From: Neomegalonema sp.
Lineage (GTDB): Bacteria > Pseudomonadota > Alphaproteobacteria > Rhodobacterales > Rhodobacteraceae
Length of the DNA: 64,000 nt
NCBI RefSeq assembly: GCF_028688855.1
Contig: NZ_JAQTXI010000004.1
Span: 1 to 64,000, forward strand
Direction of reading: 5' to 3'
Shown: in pieces, positions 42,634-52,294 of the stretch
Layout of the letters: every line of letters starts with the position of its first letter
Numbering within the stretch: the first letter of the stretch is position 1
Notes under the pieces: model-generated
What the model saw: the letters and a program-made list of their open reading frames with translations, nothing else
Told to the model about the DNA's origin: nothing
Databases searched by the model: none
Translations under genes and position numbers: made by a program

Positions 42634-44681
42634 GCGAAGCCTCCACATTCGCCGAAGAAGCGCGCGGAGCCTGCGGCCGCAAGCCTCTCGGCGTCATCGT
42701 CAAGCTGCTGACGGTGGTCATCGCCCTGACCTGCGTCGTCCAGGCCTGCGCGGCCTTCGTCATCGCCTTCGGCAATTACGAGAGGATCAGGGCCCAGTTC
42801 GACGACAGGCTGGAGTATTTCCTCCAGGCCCGCGTCGAGCTGCTCGGCGGACTGGTCTGGCGCCTCCAGCATGACGAGCTCGACCGGATCCTCGAAGCCA
42901 TGCTGCATGAAGAGGCCGTCTCCTCCATCACGGTCCGCGACGACGCGGGCTCCATCGTCGGAGAAGTCCGGCGCGAGGCTCCGGACGAAGCCCCCACCAT
43001 CCGCGTGCGGGCGGATCTGATCTACATGAACGGCCTCGTCAGCGACAAGGCCGGATGGGTCGAGATCGTCGCCAGCCTCGGGCCCCTCCACGCCGATTTC
43101 GAACGGCAGAGGCGCAACGCCGTCATCCTGATGCTCACTTCGGCGGCCGCCATCGTGGCGGCGGTCTGGATGGCGGTCAGCCGCCTGATCGCCCAGCCGC
43201 TCGGGGAGCTGCGCGGCGCCATCGCCCGTTCTCAAGCGGGAGAACGCAACGTCCGGCTGCCCGAACGCGCCCAGGACGAGGTCGGAGAACTCTTCGGCGC
43301 CTTCAACAGCTTCATGGAGGCCAACGACCGCTCCATCGCCGCGATCAGCGCCGCAAACGACCGTCTGCGCGACCTCTCGGAACGCGACGATCTGACGGGC
43401 CTGCTGAACCGGCGCGCCGCTCAGGCGCATTTCGCCGGATTGCGCGGCGCGACGGGCGTCTCCATCGTCTTCATCGACGTCGATCTGTTCAAGTCGGTCA
43501 ACGAGCTGCTCGGGCACAAGGGCGGAGACACCCTGCTGCGCGACATGGTCGCCCGCCTCACCCGCGAGATGAATTCCGACGCCGCCGCCTATCGCCTGGG
43601 CGGAGACGAATTCCTCGTCATCCAGCGCAACACAGGATCCTCGCGATGCGCCTATGAGCTCGCCGAACGCCTGAGGCAGGCGGTCAGCGGAGAATACCGC
43701 ATCGGAGTCATGGTCCATGAGGTGACCATCTCGCTGGGCGTCTATCACGCGGACCAGCCGCTCGGGGATTTCGACATGGTCGTGGCCATGTCGGACCTCG
43801 CCCTGCGGCAGGCCAAGCACGCAGGCCGAGGACGCACCACGCTGCTCACCACCGAGCTGCTCCAGGCCGCCACCGCCCGCATCGAGATCGAACGCAATGT
43901 GGCGCAGGCCCTCGCCGAGGGACAGTTCGAGATGTTCTTCCAGACCCAGCTCGACCTGAAGACCAGGCGGGTCGTCGGCGTGGAGGCTCTGGCGCGCTGG
44001 CGCCATCCGCACAGAGGCCTCGTCTCGCCGGGCGTCTTCCTGCCGATCATCGAGGACATGGGCCTCTCGGTCGAACATGGCCGTCTGGCCGCCGCGCAAT
44101 GCTGCGCCGCAGCCGAAAGGCTCCAGGCCGAGTTCGGGCGGCGGATCCCCGTCGCGCTGAACGTCAACGCCCAGCAGGTGGTGCAGGCCGAATTCTGGAC
44201 GACGCTCCAGCGCGAACTCGTCCGGCGGAGCCTCCCGGCCTCCTCCATCGCCATCGAGATCACCGAAAGCCAGCTCATCGTCAACATGGAGGCCGCCTGT
44301 CGGGCCCTGAGCGAATATCGCGCCACCGGCGGCCTCGTCGCCCTCGACGATTTCGGAACCGGATACAGCTCCCTCGCCTATCTGACCCAATTGCCCATCG
44401 ACAAGGTCAAGATCGACCGCTCCTTCGTGAAGCGCGCCCCGACCGACCGCACCGTCGCCACCATCCTGAGCGTCGCCGCCCAGCTCGCCCGCGTGATCGG
44501 CGCCGAGGTCGTCGCCGAAGGCGTGGAGACCGCGGAGGAAGAAGAGACCGTCGTGCGGCATGGCGTCCATCTGGTGCAGGGCTTCCGCTACGGACGCCCC
44601 GTGGAGCTCGAAACGCTGATGGCCGACCTGCGCGCGCAGGAAGGCGCGCTCCGTCTGCGGGCGGCCTCGCGGGCCCTCTGA
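42630..44681 (+). CDS. Membrane GGDEF-EAL protein with periplasmic sensor and HAMP
   Basis: 683 aa. TM1 about 24-47, periplasmic domain 48-162, TM2 about 163-184, HAMP-like linker 185-240, GGDEF domain 245-415 with intact GGDEF (324-328), EAL domain 430-670 with intact EAL (452-454), LDDFGTGYSSLAYL, KVKIDRSFV and VVAEGVET. Both active sites look complete, so it may make or break c-di-GMP depending on input. No RxxD inhibitory site is seen just before GGDEF. Coupled to the periplasmic binding protein gene. Confidence 0.9.
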   Translation: MSEASTFAEEARGACGRKPLGVIVKLLTVVIALTCVVQACAAFVIAFGNYERIRAQFDDRLEYFLQARVELLGGLVWRLQHDELDRILEAMLHEEAVSSITVRDDAGSIVGEVRREAPDEAPTIRVRADLIYMNGLVSDKAGWVEIVASLGPLHADFERQRRNAVILMLTSAAAIVAAVWMAVSRLIAQPLGELRGAIARSQAGERNVRLPERAQDEVGELFGAFNSFMEANDRSIAAISAANDRLRDLSERDDLTGLLNRRAAQAHFAGLRGATGVSIVFIDVDLFKSVNELLGHKGGDTLLRDMVARLTREMNSDAAAYRLGGDEFLVIQRNTGSSRCAYELAERLRQAVSGEYRIGVMVHEVTISLGVYHADQPLGDFDMVVAMSDLALRQAKHAGRGRTTLLTTELLQAATARIEIERNVAQALAEGQFEMFFQTQLDLKTRRVVGVEALARWRHPHRGLVSPGVFLPIIEDMGLSVEHGRLAAAQCCAAAERLQAEFGRRIPVALNVNAQQVVQAEFWTTLQRELVRRSLPASSIAIEITESQLIVNMEAACRALSEYRATGGLVALDDFGTGYSSLAYLTQLPIDKVKIDRSFVKRAPTDRTVATILSVAAQLARVIGAEVVAEGVETAEEEETVVRHGVHLVQGFRYGRPVELETLMADLRAQEGALRLRAASRAL

Positions 44682-44712
44682 CGCCCGCAGGCCCCGCCCC
44701 CCTCCCGAACGC

Positions 44713-44739
44713 CCGCCCTCGCCTCCTCGGGGAGGGCGG
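44713..44739 (+). terminator. GC hairpin after the GGDEF-EAL gene
   Basis: CCGCCCTC and GAGGGCGG pair around an 11-base loop about 30 bp after the stop codon. No T-run follows; weak support. Confidence 0.35.
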
Positions 44740-44866
44740 ACGGAATCCTGCGGCGCCCGCCCCCGACCGGATTGACCTGCGGCCATTCTTCTGCGTCCTC
44801 TGGGCGGCGCCCGAGGCGCGCGCGTCGGAATCCTCGCAGGAGGGCCGCCGTCGCGCCGGAGCGCGC

Positions 44867-46555
44867 ATGACAACAGCAGGCCGCCCGCATCACGGGCCCG
44901 GAGGAACCGCCTTGCCGCAAGATCCGATCGTCCGTTCGCCTTCAGCCTACGCCTATCCCATGCTCATCAGGCGGATCCTCGAAACCGGCCTCTGGCGCGC
45001 GCCGGACCAGACCATCGCCTATGGCGACAGGCGCATGACCTATCGCGACCTCGAAGCCCGCGTGAAGCGGCTGGCCTCGGGCCTGAACGGACTCGGCGTG
45101 AACTCCGGGGACACGGTCGCGGTCATGGACTGGGACAGCAACCGCTATCTCGAAGCCTTCTTCGCGGTTCCGATGATGGGCGCGGTGCTGCATACGGTGA
45201 ACATCCGTCTTTCGCCGGAGCAGATCCTCTACACGATCAATCACGCCGTGGACGACGTGATTCTCGTCAACGCCGAATTCCTGCCCGTCCTCGAACAGAT
45301 CTGGGAGCGGGTCGAGCGCAAGCCGAAGCTCGTCCTGTTGCGCGAGGACGCCGCGGCTCCGAAGACCGCCCTGCCCCTCGCGACCGATTACGAAAGCCTC
45401 CTCGCCGGAGCCGCGCCGGACTTCGCCTTCCCCGATCTCGACGAGGACGCGCGCGCCACCACCTTCTACACCACCGGCACCACCGGCCTGCCCAAGGGCG
45501 TCTATTTCAGCCACCGGCAGCTTGTGGCCCATACGCTGGGCGTGGGCGGAGAAATCTCCTGCGGCGCCCATGGCCGCTTCGACGCCGAAGACGTCTACAT
45601 GCCCATCACGCCGATGTTCCATGTCCACGCCTGGGGATTCCCCTACATCGCCACCATGCTCGGCGCGCGGCAGGTCTATCCGGGGCGCGTCCTGCCGGAG
45701 AAGCTGCTGAACCTCATCGAGACGGAGAAGGTCACCTTCACACATGGCGTCCCGACCATCCTGAACATGATGCTCTCGCATCCCCGCGCGGCGAGCGTCG
45801 ATCTCTCGCGGCTCAAGATGATCATCGGCGGGGCCTCCCTGCCGCAGAGCCTCGCGAAGGAGGCTCTGGAGCGCGGAATCGACGTCTTCACCGGCTACGG
45901 CATGTCCGAGACCTGCCCCATCCTCACCCTCAGCCGCCTGAAGCCCGAATGGATGGACTGGGACCTCGACCGTCAGGCGGAGATCCGCTGCAAGACGGGG
46001 CGTCCGGTGCGGCTGGCGGATCTGCGGATCGTCGACGAGGCCATGAACGACCTGCCCCATGACGGAGTCTCGCAAGGCGAGATCGTCGTGCGGGCGCCCT
46101 GGCTGACGCAGGGTTATCTGCATGATCCGGAGAACTCCGAAAAGCTCTGGGCGGGCGGCTGGCTCCACACCGGAGACATCGGCGTCATCGACGAACATGG
46201 CTATGTGAAGGTCACCGACCGCCTGAAGGACGTCATCAAGACCGGCGGCGAATGGATCTCCTCGCTGGACGTCGAGGATATTTTGCTGAAATCCGGCAAG
46301 CTGGCCGAGGCCGCGGTCATCGGAGTGCCCGATCCGAAATGGACCGAGCGTCCGCTGGCGGTGGTGGTCGCGAAATCCGGCGTCGAGGTCTCGGAGGCCG
46401 AGCTGAAGGCCCATCTCCTCGGCTTCGCGGAGCGCGGCCTGATCTCGCGCTTCGCCGCGCCGGACCGCATCGTCTTCGTGGCCGAATTGCCCAAGACCAG
46501 CGTCGGCAAGCTCGACAAGAAGGTGATGCGCGCCGCCTACGGCCAGAGCGCCTGA
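44867..46555 (+). CDS. AMP-forming acyl-CoA synthetase (medium/long-chain fatty acid type)
   Basis: 562 aa from ATG 44867. A TTG at 44912 with GGAGG seven bases upstream is an equally good start and would trim a low-complexity leader. Motifs: TTFYTTGTTGLPKGVYFSHR, TGYGMSETCPIL, WLHTGDIGVIDEHGYVKV, DRLKDVIKTGGEWISSLDVE and the end KTSVGKLDKKVMRAAYG. Activates a carboxylic acid to its CoA ester. It stands alone, so the substrate cannot be fixed; family resemblance is to FadD3/DitJ-like fatty-acyl enzymes. Confidence 0.85.
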   Translation: MTTAGRPHHGPGGTALPQDPIVRSPSAYAYPMLIRRILETGLWRAPDQTIAYGDRRMTYRDLEARVKRLASGLNGLGVNSGDTVAVMDWDSNRYLEAFFAVPMMGAVLHTVNIRLSPEQILYTINHAVDDVILVNAEFLPVLEQIWERVERKPKLVLLREDAAAPKTALPLATDYESLLAGAAPDFAFPDLDEDARATTFYTTGTTGLPKGVYFSHRQLVAHTLGVGGEISCGAHGRFDAEDVYMPITPMFHVHAWGFPYIATMLGARQVYPGRVLPEKLLNLIETEKVTFTHGVPTILNMMLSHPRAASVDLSRLKMIIGGASLPQSLAKEALERGIDVFTGYGMSETCPILTLSRLKPEWMDWDLDRQAEIRCKTGRPVRLADLRIVDEAMNDLPHDGVSQGEIVVRAPWLTQGYLHDPENSEKLWAGGWLHTGDIGVIDEHGYVKVTDRLKDVIKTGGEWISSLDVEDILLKSGKLAEAAVIGVPDPKWTERPLAVVVAKSGVEVSEAELKAHLLGFAERGLISRFAAPDRIVFVAELPKTSVGKLDKKVMRAAYGQSA

Positions 46556-46567
46556 AGGGCCTCGCCC

Positions 46568-46594
46568 GGGAGCGCGGCCCCGAACCGCGCTCCC
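46568..46594. terminator. Two-way hairpin between convergent genes
   Basis: GGGAGCGCGG and CCGCGCTCCC form a perfect 10-bp stem with a 7-base loop between the acyl-CoA synthetase and the convergent sugar ABC ATPase. Confidence 0.6.
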
Positions 46595-46611
46595 CCGATC
46601 CGCAGGGGACT

Positions 46612-47397
46612 TCAGGCCGCGCCGGGGCCGGGCGTGGCGCCGGGCGGGCATTTGCCGAGGATGATCATCCCCAGCACCTCGTCTTTCGTCAGATCCTCCA
46701 CGCGGCCCGTGCCGACGACCTGGCCGTTCTTCATCACGGTCACGCGGTCGGCGAGGTGGAAGACGTCGTGGATGTCGTGGCTGATCAGGAAGACCCCCAC
46801 GCCCTCGCTCTTGAGATGCTGGATGAGCTCGCCGACCTGCGCCGTCTCCTGAGGCCCGAGCGCCGCCGTCGGCTCGTCCATGATGAGGATCCGCGCGTTG
46901 AAGAGGATCGCCCGCGCGATGGCAACGCTCTGGCGCTGGCCGCCCGAAAGGGTCTTCACCGGATCCTTGAAGCGCTGGAAACGCGGATTCAGACGCCCCA
47001 TCACCTCGCGGGCCCTGGCCTCCATGGCGGCGTCGTCCAGAGTGCGCCAGCGGGTGAGCAGTTCGCGCCCGAGGTAGAGATTGGCCGCCGCATCCACGTT
47101 GTCCGCGAGGGCGAGGGTCTGATAAATCGTCTCGATGCCATAGGATTTGGCGTCGCGGGGATTCTCGATCCTCGCCTCTTCGCCCCGGATGCGGATCACG
47201 CCGGAATCGCGGCGATAGGCCCCCGAGAGGATCTTGATCAGCGTGGATTTCCCCGCGCCGTTATGCCCGAGCAGAGCCACCACCTCGCCGGGATAAAGGT
47301 TCACGGAAGCGCGCTCCACGGCGTGGACGCCGCCGAAGGAGATCGAGATCTCCTCCATCTCGACGAGCGGAGTCCGGTCTTCGACATGAGCGTTCAT
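46612..47397 (-). CDS. Sugar ABC transporter ATP-binding protein (XylG/FrcA-like, single cassette)
   Basis: 261 aa from ATG 47397. Walker [15 protein letters not shown], signature [15 protein letters not shown], Walker [14 protein letters not shown]-loop LISHD. Unlike RbsA/XylG of E. coli it has a single nucleotide-binding domain, so it must act as a homodimer, as in FrcA-type systems of alphaproteobacteria. It energises the permease encoded 13 bp upstream. Confidence 0.88.
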   Translation of the reverse strand: MNAHVEDRTPLVEMEEISISFGGVHAVERASVNLYPGEVVALLGHNGAGKSTLIKILSGAYRRDSGVIRIRGEEARIENPRDAKSYGIETIYQTLALADNVDAAANLYLGRELLTRWRTLDDAAMEARAREVMGRLNPRFQRFKDPVKTLSGGQRQSVAIARAILFNARILIMDEPTAALGPQETAQVGELIQHLKSEGVGVFLISHDIHDVFHLADRVTVMKNGQVVGTGRVEDLTKDEVLGMIILGKCPPGATPGPGAA

Positions 47398-47410
47398 GAC
47401 GGCTCCTCCC

Positions 47411-48745
47411 TCAACCCGCACGGCGCTTGTAGAGCGTGTCCAGCCAGACCGCCGCCACCAGAACCAGACCAACCACCACGTTCTGCAAGGGCGCGTCCAG
47501 CCCGAGCAGGATCATCCCCGAAGACAGAGACTGCATGAGCAGGGCCCCGAGCATCGCCCCCGCGATGGTTCCCGCGCCGCCCGCCAGAGACGTCCCGCCG
47601 ATCACCGCCGCGGCGATGGTCAGAAGCTCGTCGAGGGTGCCCTGCGAATTGGTCGCCGATTGCAGGCGCGCCGAGGCCACCGCTCCGGCCAGAGCGCAGA
47701 GCACGCCCATGATCATGAAGATCTTCATCGTCACCCAGCGGGTGTTGACGCCCGCCAGCTCCGCCGCCTCGGGATTGCCGCCGATGGCGTAGACGTAGCG
47801 CCCGAAGCGGGTCCGCCGCGCCACGAAGGTCATGACCACACCCGCCGCCAGAGCGATCAGCACCGGAACCGCGATTCCATGCGAAATCTGCAAGCCGCCC
47901 GCAGGAATGATCACGTCATTGGCCGCAGCCCACTGGCGCACGGTTCCGGCGGGCCAGTAATAGGCGTTGGCCACCGCCGCCGCGCCCAAGACCGCTCCGC
48001 AGCCGAGCGCCGCCATCAGGGCCTCGGCCCAGACGGGGCGCGTCGGGAAGCCGAAACGCCGCTTGCGGCGACGCGCGGCGGCCTGAAGCAGCAGAAGCGC
48101 CAGACAGGCCAGAGCGGCCAGAACCCAGGTCGCGACGTCGCCGATGGCTCCCCGCGGACCGCCGCCCATCAGGATGAAGCGCGAATCCAGCGGCGAGACG
48201 GTCTGTCCCGAGGTCACCCACCAGGCCGCCCCGCGCCAGACGAGCAGCCCCCCCAGAGTCACGATGAAGGCCGGAATGCTCAGATAGGCGATGAGGAAGC
48301 CTTGCAGCCCTCCGACCACAGCCCCGAGCAGCACCCCCGCCATCAGCGTGACGAACCAGATCGCCGGATGTCCGAAGCCGAGGATCTCCGGCAGATAGCG
48401 CGCCTGCACCACCCCCATGACCATCGCCAGAAAGCCGTGCAGAGAGCCCACCGACAGGTCGATGTTGCGCGTGACGATGACCAGCACCATGCCCGTGGCC
48501 AGAATCGCCACGGAAGCCGACTGCACCGACAGATTCCAGAGATTGCGCGCCGTCAGGAAGCGTCCGCCGGACAGAAGGTCGAAGCCGATCCAGATGATCA
48601 GCAAGGCGGCGATCATGCCGAGAAAACGCGTGTCGATCTCCATGGCCCTGAAGGCCCGCCCCGAGAACCGCGCCAGATCTCCCGCCGCCCGGTTCGCTCG
48701 CGCGAGGATCGCGCGGTCGGGCGCTCCGCCCGCCGTCTGGTTCAT
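47411..48745 (-). CDS. Sugar ABC transporter permease (XylH-like)
   Basis: 444 aa, about ten or more membrane segments. Signature of BPD_transp_2 sugar permeases: [40 protein letters not shown], and [18 protein letters not shown]. The length and a long mid-loop ([16 protein letters not shown]) fit XylH. Part of the leftward operon binding protein - permease - ATPase. Probably transports xylose or a related monosaccharide. Confidence 0.88.
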   Translation of the reverse strand: MNQTAGGAPDRAILARANRAAGDLARFSGRAFRAMEIDTRFLGMIAALLIIWIGFDLLSGGRFLTARNLWNLSVQSASVAILATGMVLVIVTRNIDLSVGSLHGFLAMVMGVVQARYLPEILGFGHPAIWFVTLMAGVLLGAVVGGLQGFLIAYLSIPAFIVTLGGLLVWRGAAWWVTSGQTVSPLDSRFILMGGGPRGAIGDVATWVLAALACLALLLLQAAARRRKRRFGFPTRPVWAEALMAALGCGAVLGAAAVANAYYWPAGTVRQWAAANDVIIPAGGLQISHGIAVPVLIALAAGVVMTFVARRTRFGRYVYAIGGNPEAAELAGVNTRWVTMKIFMIMGVLCALAGAVASARLQSATNSQGTLDELLTIAAAVIGGTSLAGGAGTIAGAMLGALLMQSLSSGMILLGLDAPLQNVVVGLVLVAAVWLDTLYKRRAG

Positions 48746-48808
48746 CCTGTCCTCCCATGGCGGAGGCTGCGCGCCTTGCGCGCGCTCCGTCTCGTCCTGA
48801 TGGGGAAA

Positions 48809-48835
48809 CGGCCGGATCTGTTCAGGATCCGGCCG
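48809..48835. terminator. Attenuator hairpin between binding protein and permease
   Basis: CGGCCGGATC-7-GATCCGGCCG, a perfect 10-bp stem followed by TTTCCCC on the minus strand, 33 bp after the binding-protein stop codon. Such hairpins commonly keep the periplasmic protein in excess over the membrane parts. Confidence 0.6.
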
Positions 48836-48867
48836 CGCGTCTCACGTCCGGAAGGCCGGACCGAGGC

Positions 48868-49908
48868 TCAATCGCAGGCGGGAGCGGTTCCGGCGGGCAC
48901 GCCCTGGCAGACCACGGCCTTGCTCACCCATCCGGCGGCGATGATGTCGCCGAGATTCTCGCGGGTGATCGCCACCGGCTTGAGGAAGATCGAATTCAGC
49001 TCGACGCCCGCCGCGCCGCCGCTGAACTTCACCGCATTCGGAACCGCGTCGAGGGCGGTTCCGTCGGCGAGCTGCACGGCGATCTCCGCCGCCGCCTTGC
49101 CGAGGTCGCGCGAGTCCTTCCAGATCGAAACCGTCTGGGTTCCGAGCGCCACGCGGTTCAGGGCCGCATGGTCGGCGTCCTGTCCGGAGACCGGAACCGA
49201 GCCCGCAAGACCCTGAGCCTGAAGCGCCGCCACCACGCCGCCGGCGGTGCCGTCGTTGGCGGCCACCACGGCGTCGACCTTGTTGTCGTTGGCGGTCAGG
49301 AACTGCTCCATGTTGCGCTGGGCGTTGGCGGGCAGCCAGCCGTCGGTGTAGGCCTCGCCGACGCTCTTGATATGCCCGGCCGCGATGGATTCGCCGAGCA
49401 CGTCCATCGCCCCCGCGAAGAGGAAGTCGGCGTTGGGGTCGGTCGAGCTGCCCTTGATGAAGACGTAATTGCCGACCGGCACATGCTTGAACACGCCGCG
49501 CGCCTGCATCCGGCCCACTTCGCGGTTGTCGAAGGTGATGTAGAAGGCTTCCGGATGCTCGATCAGGCGGTCGTAGGCCACCACCGGAACGCCCTCGGCG
49601 ACGGCCTTCTCGACCGCCGGAATGATGGCGCTCGAATCCTGCGCGAGGATGATCAGCGCGTTCGCGCCCTGGGCGATCAGCGCCTCGACGTCGGTCAGCT
49701 GCTTGCCCGGCTGGGACTGGGCGTCGGCGGAGATGTACGTGTCTCCGGCGGCCTCGACGGCGGCCTTGATGGCGGCTTCGTCGGTCTTCCAGCGCTCTTC
49801 CTGGAAGTTCGACCAGGAGACGCCGATGGTCTTGCCCGCGGCCAGGGCCGGAGCGGCGAAGGAAAGGGCGAGGATGGCGCCCGCGAGGGCGGTGGCGGTC
49901 TTTCTCAT
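48868..49908 (-). CDS. Sugar ABC transporter periplasmic binding protein (XylF-like)
   Basis: 346 aa from ATG 49908. Signal peptide [20 protein letters not shown] then [80 protein letters not shown] and [20 protein letters not shown]. These follow D-xylose-binding proteins closely. No xylose isomerase or kinase genes are in the window, so xylose is likely but not shown. Confidence 0.88.
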   Translation of the reverse strand: MRKTATALAGAILALSFAAPALAAGKTIGVSWSNFQEERWKTDEAAIKAAVEAAGDTYISADAQSQPGKQLTDVEALIAQGANALIILAQDSSAIIPAVEKAVAEGVPVVAYDRLIEHPEAFYITFDNREVGRMQARGVFKHVPVGNYVFIKGSSTDPNADFLFAGAMDVLGESIAAGHIKSVGEAYTDGWLPANAQRNMEQFLTANDNKVDAVVAANDGTAGGVVAALQAQGLAGSVPVSGQDADHAALNRVALGTQTVSIWKDSRDLGKAAAEIAVQLADGTALDAVPNAVKFSGGAAGVELNSIFLKPVAITRENLGDIIAAGWVSKAVVCQGVPAGTAPACD

Positions 49909-50003
49909 GACGAAAATCTTCCTCCCGGCGCCGTCAGGCGCTTGTGGTTCCCCGAAGCCTCGCGCGCCCTCCGGGCGGCGGCGGCTCTGGCTCGTCCTCT
50001 TTT

Positions 50004-50018
50004 TTTCGAGGCTCGAAA
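50004..50018. promoter_or_regulatory. Operator dyad in the xylF-ROK intergenic region
   Basis: TTTCGAG-G-CTCGAAA is a perfect 7-bp-arm inverted repeat. A further half site CTCGAAAT recurs at 50052-50059, 40 bp (about four helix turns) from the CTCGAAAT at 50012. The site lies between the divergent binding-protein and ROK genes and is the likely ROK repressor target. Confidence 0.55.
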
Positions 50019-50150
50019 TAAAGAGTGACGGCAAAAGGAATTCCTGTCAATCTCGAAATCGGGGTCGGCGAACATATTGCTCCGCAACAGAAAATTCGCA
50101 ATGCAGCATGAACCGCGGCCACGCAGGAGGGCCAGCATGGAGGACAGGAT

Positions 50151-51383
50151 TTGGCGCTCCGCAAAGTCGCGCGTCCGGATGATCTGCGCCGTCAGAACCG
50201 CGGCCTGATCCTCGCCGCCCTGCGGCGCGAGGGGGGTCTCTCACGCACGGAGCTGGCCGCCCGCACGCGGCTCAGTCCGGCCAGCGTCTCGACCATCTCG
50301 GCGGCGCTGCTGGCGGAGGGAATCCTCGAAGAGGCCATGCAGGAGGAGACGCCGGGCTCAACCCTCAAGCGGGGGCGTCCGCAGGTGGCCTTGCGGCCCG
50401 ATCCCCGGGCGGGGACGGCGGTCGTCCTCTCGGTCACGCTGAACCAGATCCTCGCCCGGCGGATCGATTACGCCGGAGGCTCCGTCGCGGAGGCCGCCCG
50501 GCGCTTCGACAGTCTGGCCGCGCCGCCCGGCGCCCTGCTGGAGGCCACGGCCGACGCGATCCGCGAGACCCTCGCCCAGGGCCCGACTCCGCGCGCGCCG
50601 ATCCGGATCTCGCTCGGCGTGCAGGGCGTGACCGACGCCGCAGGGACGCGCATGATCTGGTCGCCGGTCACCCATGAGCGCGACATCCCTTTCGCCGCCC
50701 GTCTGGAGGCCGAATTCGCCGCGCCGGTCTTCGTGGCCAACGACTGCGCCGCCATCGTGCAGGGCCTGCGCAATCGCGAGCCCAAGCGTCACGCCGGGGA
50801 TTTCGCCGCCATCCTGCTCTCGCATGGCGTGGGCATGGGGCTGCATCTGCAGGGCGCGCCCTTCCTCGGCGCCCGCAGTTCGGCGATGGAGTTCGGACAT
50901 ATGGTCTATCAGCCGGAGGGGGCGCTCTGCCGCTGCGGCGGACGCGGCTGCGTCGAGGCCTATGCGGGAAGCTACGCCATCCTGCGCCGCGCGCGGGGAC
51001 TCCCCGATCAGACGCCGCCCGAATCCGGAGAGGATCACGAAGCTCAGGCGCCTCTGGCGGCGCTCGCCCGCGCCGGGCCGGGACCCGAACGCGAAGCCTT
51101 CGAGGCGGCGGGACGCGCCATCGGATACGGCTTGCGCAATCTCTTCACGCTGCTCGATCCGACGCCTGTGGCTCTGGTGGGGGCGGGCTCTCTGGCCTTC
51201 GACCTGATGGAGCCGGAGATCCGCAAGGCTCTCGCGGGGGCGACGGGGCTGGCGGAGGCGGAAGACCTCGAATTCAGCCTGCATCCCGACGAGTTCAGCC
51301 TGATCCTCGAAGGCGGAGCCGCAGCCGCCCTGCGCGCCCTCGACGAGGAGGCCGCGGCGGGCGCGCGCGGAGGGGAAGCCTGA
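50151..51383 (+). CDS. ROK-family transcriptional regulator (XylR-like)
   Basis: 410 aa from TTG 50151, with GGAGG at ideal spacing. N-terminal winged helix (RRQNRGLILAALRREGGLSR, TELAARTRLSPASVSTISAA) followed by a ROK domain with a zinc site (ALCRCGGRGCVEAYAG) and FVANDCAAIVQGLRNRE. It binds sugar and controls the divergent ABC operon, which is the usual arrangement of XylR in alphaproteobacteria. Confidence 0.85.
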   Translation: MALRKVARPDDLRRQNRGLILAALRREGGLSRTELAARTRLSPASVSTISAALLAEGILEEAMQEETPGSTLKRGRPQVALRPDPRAGTAVVLSVTLNQILARRIDYAGGSVAEAARRFDSLAAPPGALLEATADAIRETLAQGPTPRAPIRISLGVQGVTDAAGTRMIWSPVTHERDIPFAARLEAEFAAPVFVANDCAAIVQGLRNREPKRHAGDFAAILLSHGVGMGLHLQGAPFLGARSSAMEFGHMVYQPEGALCRCGGRGCVEAYAGSYAILRRARGLPDQTPPESGEDHEAQAPLAALARAGPGPEREAFEAAGRAIGYGLRNLFTLLDPTPVALVGAGSLAFDLMEPEIRKALAGATGLAEAEDLEFSLHPDEFSLILEGGAAAALRALDEEAAAGARGGEA

Positions 51384-51459
51384 GCGGAATCCCCTCCGCC
51401 GGAAGCCGCCGCCGGAAGCCGCGAAGCCCCTGCGCAAGGAGCGCAAGGGCCTCCGGAGC

Positions 51460-52266
51460 TCACTCGGCGACGGGAACCACCGCGCCCTTGTAGGTGTCGA
51501 GGATGAACTGACGCACCGGCTCGGACTTCAGCACCTCGACCAGCGTGACGATCTCCGGACGGGTCTCGTCGCCTTCGCGCACGGTCACGATGTTGGCGTA
51601 GGGATTGCCCTCGGCGCTCTCGACGGCGATGGGATCCTTGACCGGGTCCAGTCCCGCGCCGAGCGCGTAATTGGCGTTGATGGTCACGGCGTCGGCTTCG
51701 TCGTTGGCGTAGACCTGCGGCAGGAGCGCCGCCTCGATGTCCGGCAGGAAAGTCAGGTTCTTCGGATTCTCCGCGATGTCGGAGATCCGCACCGCCGCCG
51801 CCTCGACGCCCTCTTTCAGCTTCACCACGCCCTCGCGCTGGAAGATCGCGAGGATGCGGCCTTCCTCGGCCACGGAATCGCGCAGGATCACGCGGCCGTC
51901 CTGCGGCAGCTCGGAGAGGCTCTTCCAGCGCTTCGAGTAGATGCCGATGGGCTCGACATGCACGCCGCCCGCATCGACCAGCTTGTAGTCGGGGTTATCC
52001 GCAAGCACCTCGTTCAGATAGGGAACGTGCTGGAAATAATTGGCGTCGATGTCGCCGCCGACGAGGGCGGTGTTGGGCAGGATGTAGTCCTGAAACACGA
52101 CGACGTTCAGATCCACGCCCTTTTCCGCCAGCAGCGGCTTGGCGAATTCAAGGATCTCGGCGTGCGGCACCGGCGAGGCGCCCACCGTGATTTTGGTCTG
52201 GGCGAAGGCGGGACCGGCCAGCGCCAGAACCGAAGCGAAAGTCGCGGCGAAGATGCGGTTCAACAT
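51460..52266 (-). CDS. metQ: Methionine ABC transporter substrate-binding lipoprotein-like protein
   Basis: 268 aa from ATG 52266 (AGGAG seven bases before). Signal peptide IFAATFASVLALAGPAFA without a lipobox Cys, so probably a soluble periplasmic form. NLPA family features: ITVGASPVPHAEILEFAKPL, FQDYILPNTALVGGDIDANY, FQHVPYLNEV, ANYALGAGLDPVKD. Binds methionine or its relatives. Third gene of metN-metI-metQ, transcribed leftward. Confidence 0.9.
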   Translation of the reverse strand: MLNRIFAATFASVLALAGPAFAQTKITVGASPVPHAEILEFAKPLLAEKGVDLNVVVFQDYILPNTALVGGDIDANYFQHVPYLNEVLADNPDYKLVDAGGVHVEPIGIYSKRWKSLSELPQDGRVILRDSVAEEGRILAIFQREGVVKLKEGVEAAAVRISDIAENPKNLTFLPDIEAALLPQVYANDEADAVTINANYALGAGLDPVKDPIAVESAEGNPYANIVTVREGDETRPEIVTLVEVLKSEPVRQFILDTYKGAVVPVAE

Positions 52267-52294
52267 GATGAACTCCTTGAGACTCAAGAGAGAG

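Noticed and set aside
44099..44866. 256-codon upstream extension of the acyl-CoA synthetase
   Set aside because: It lies over the end of the GGDEF-EAL gene in another frame and is Arg/Pro-rich; real starts are at 44867 or 44912.
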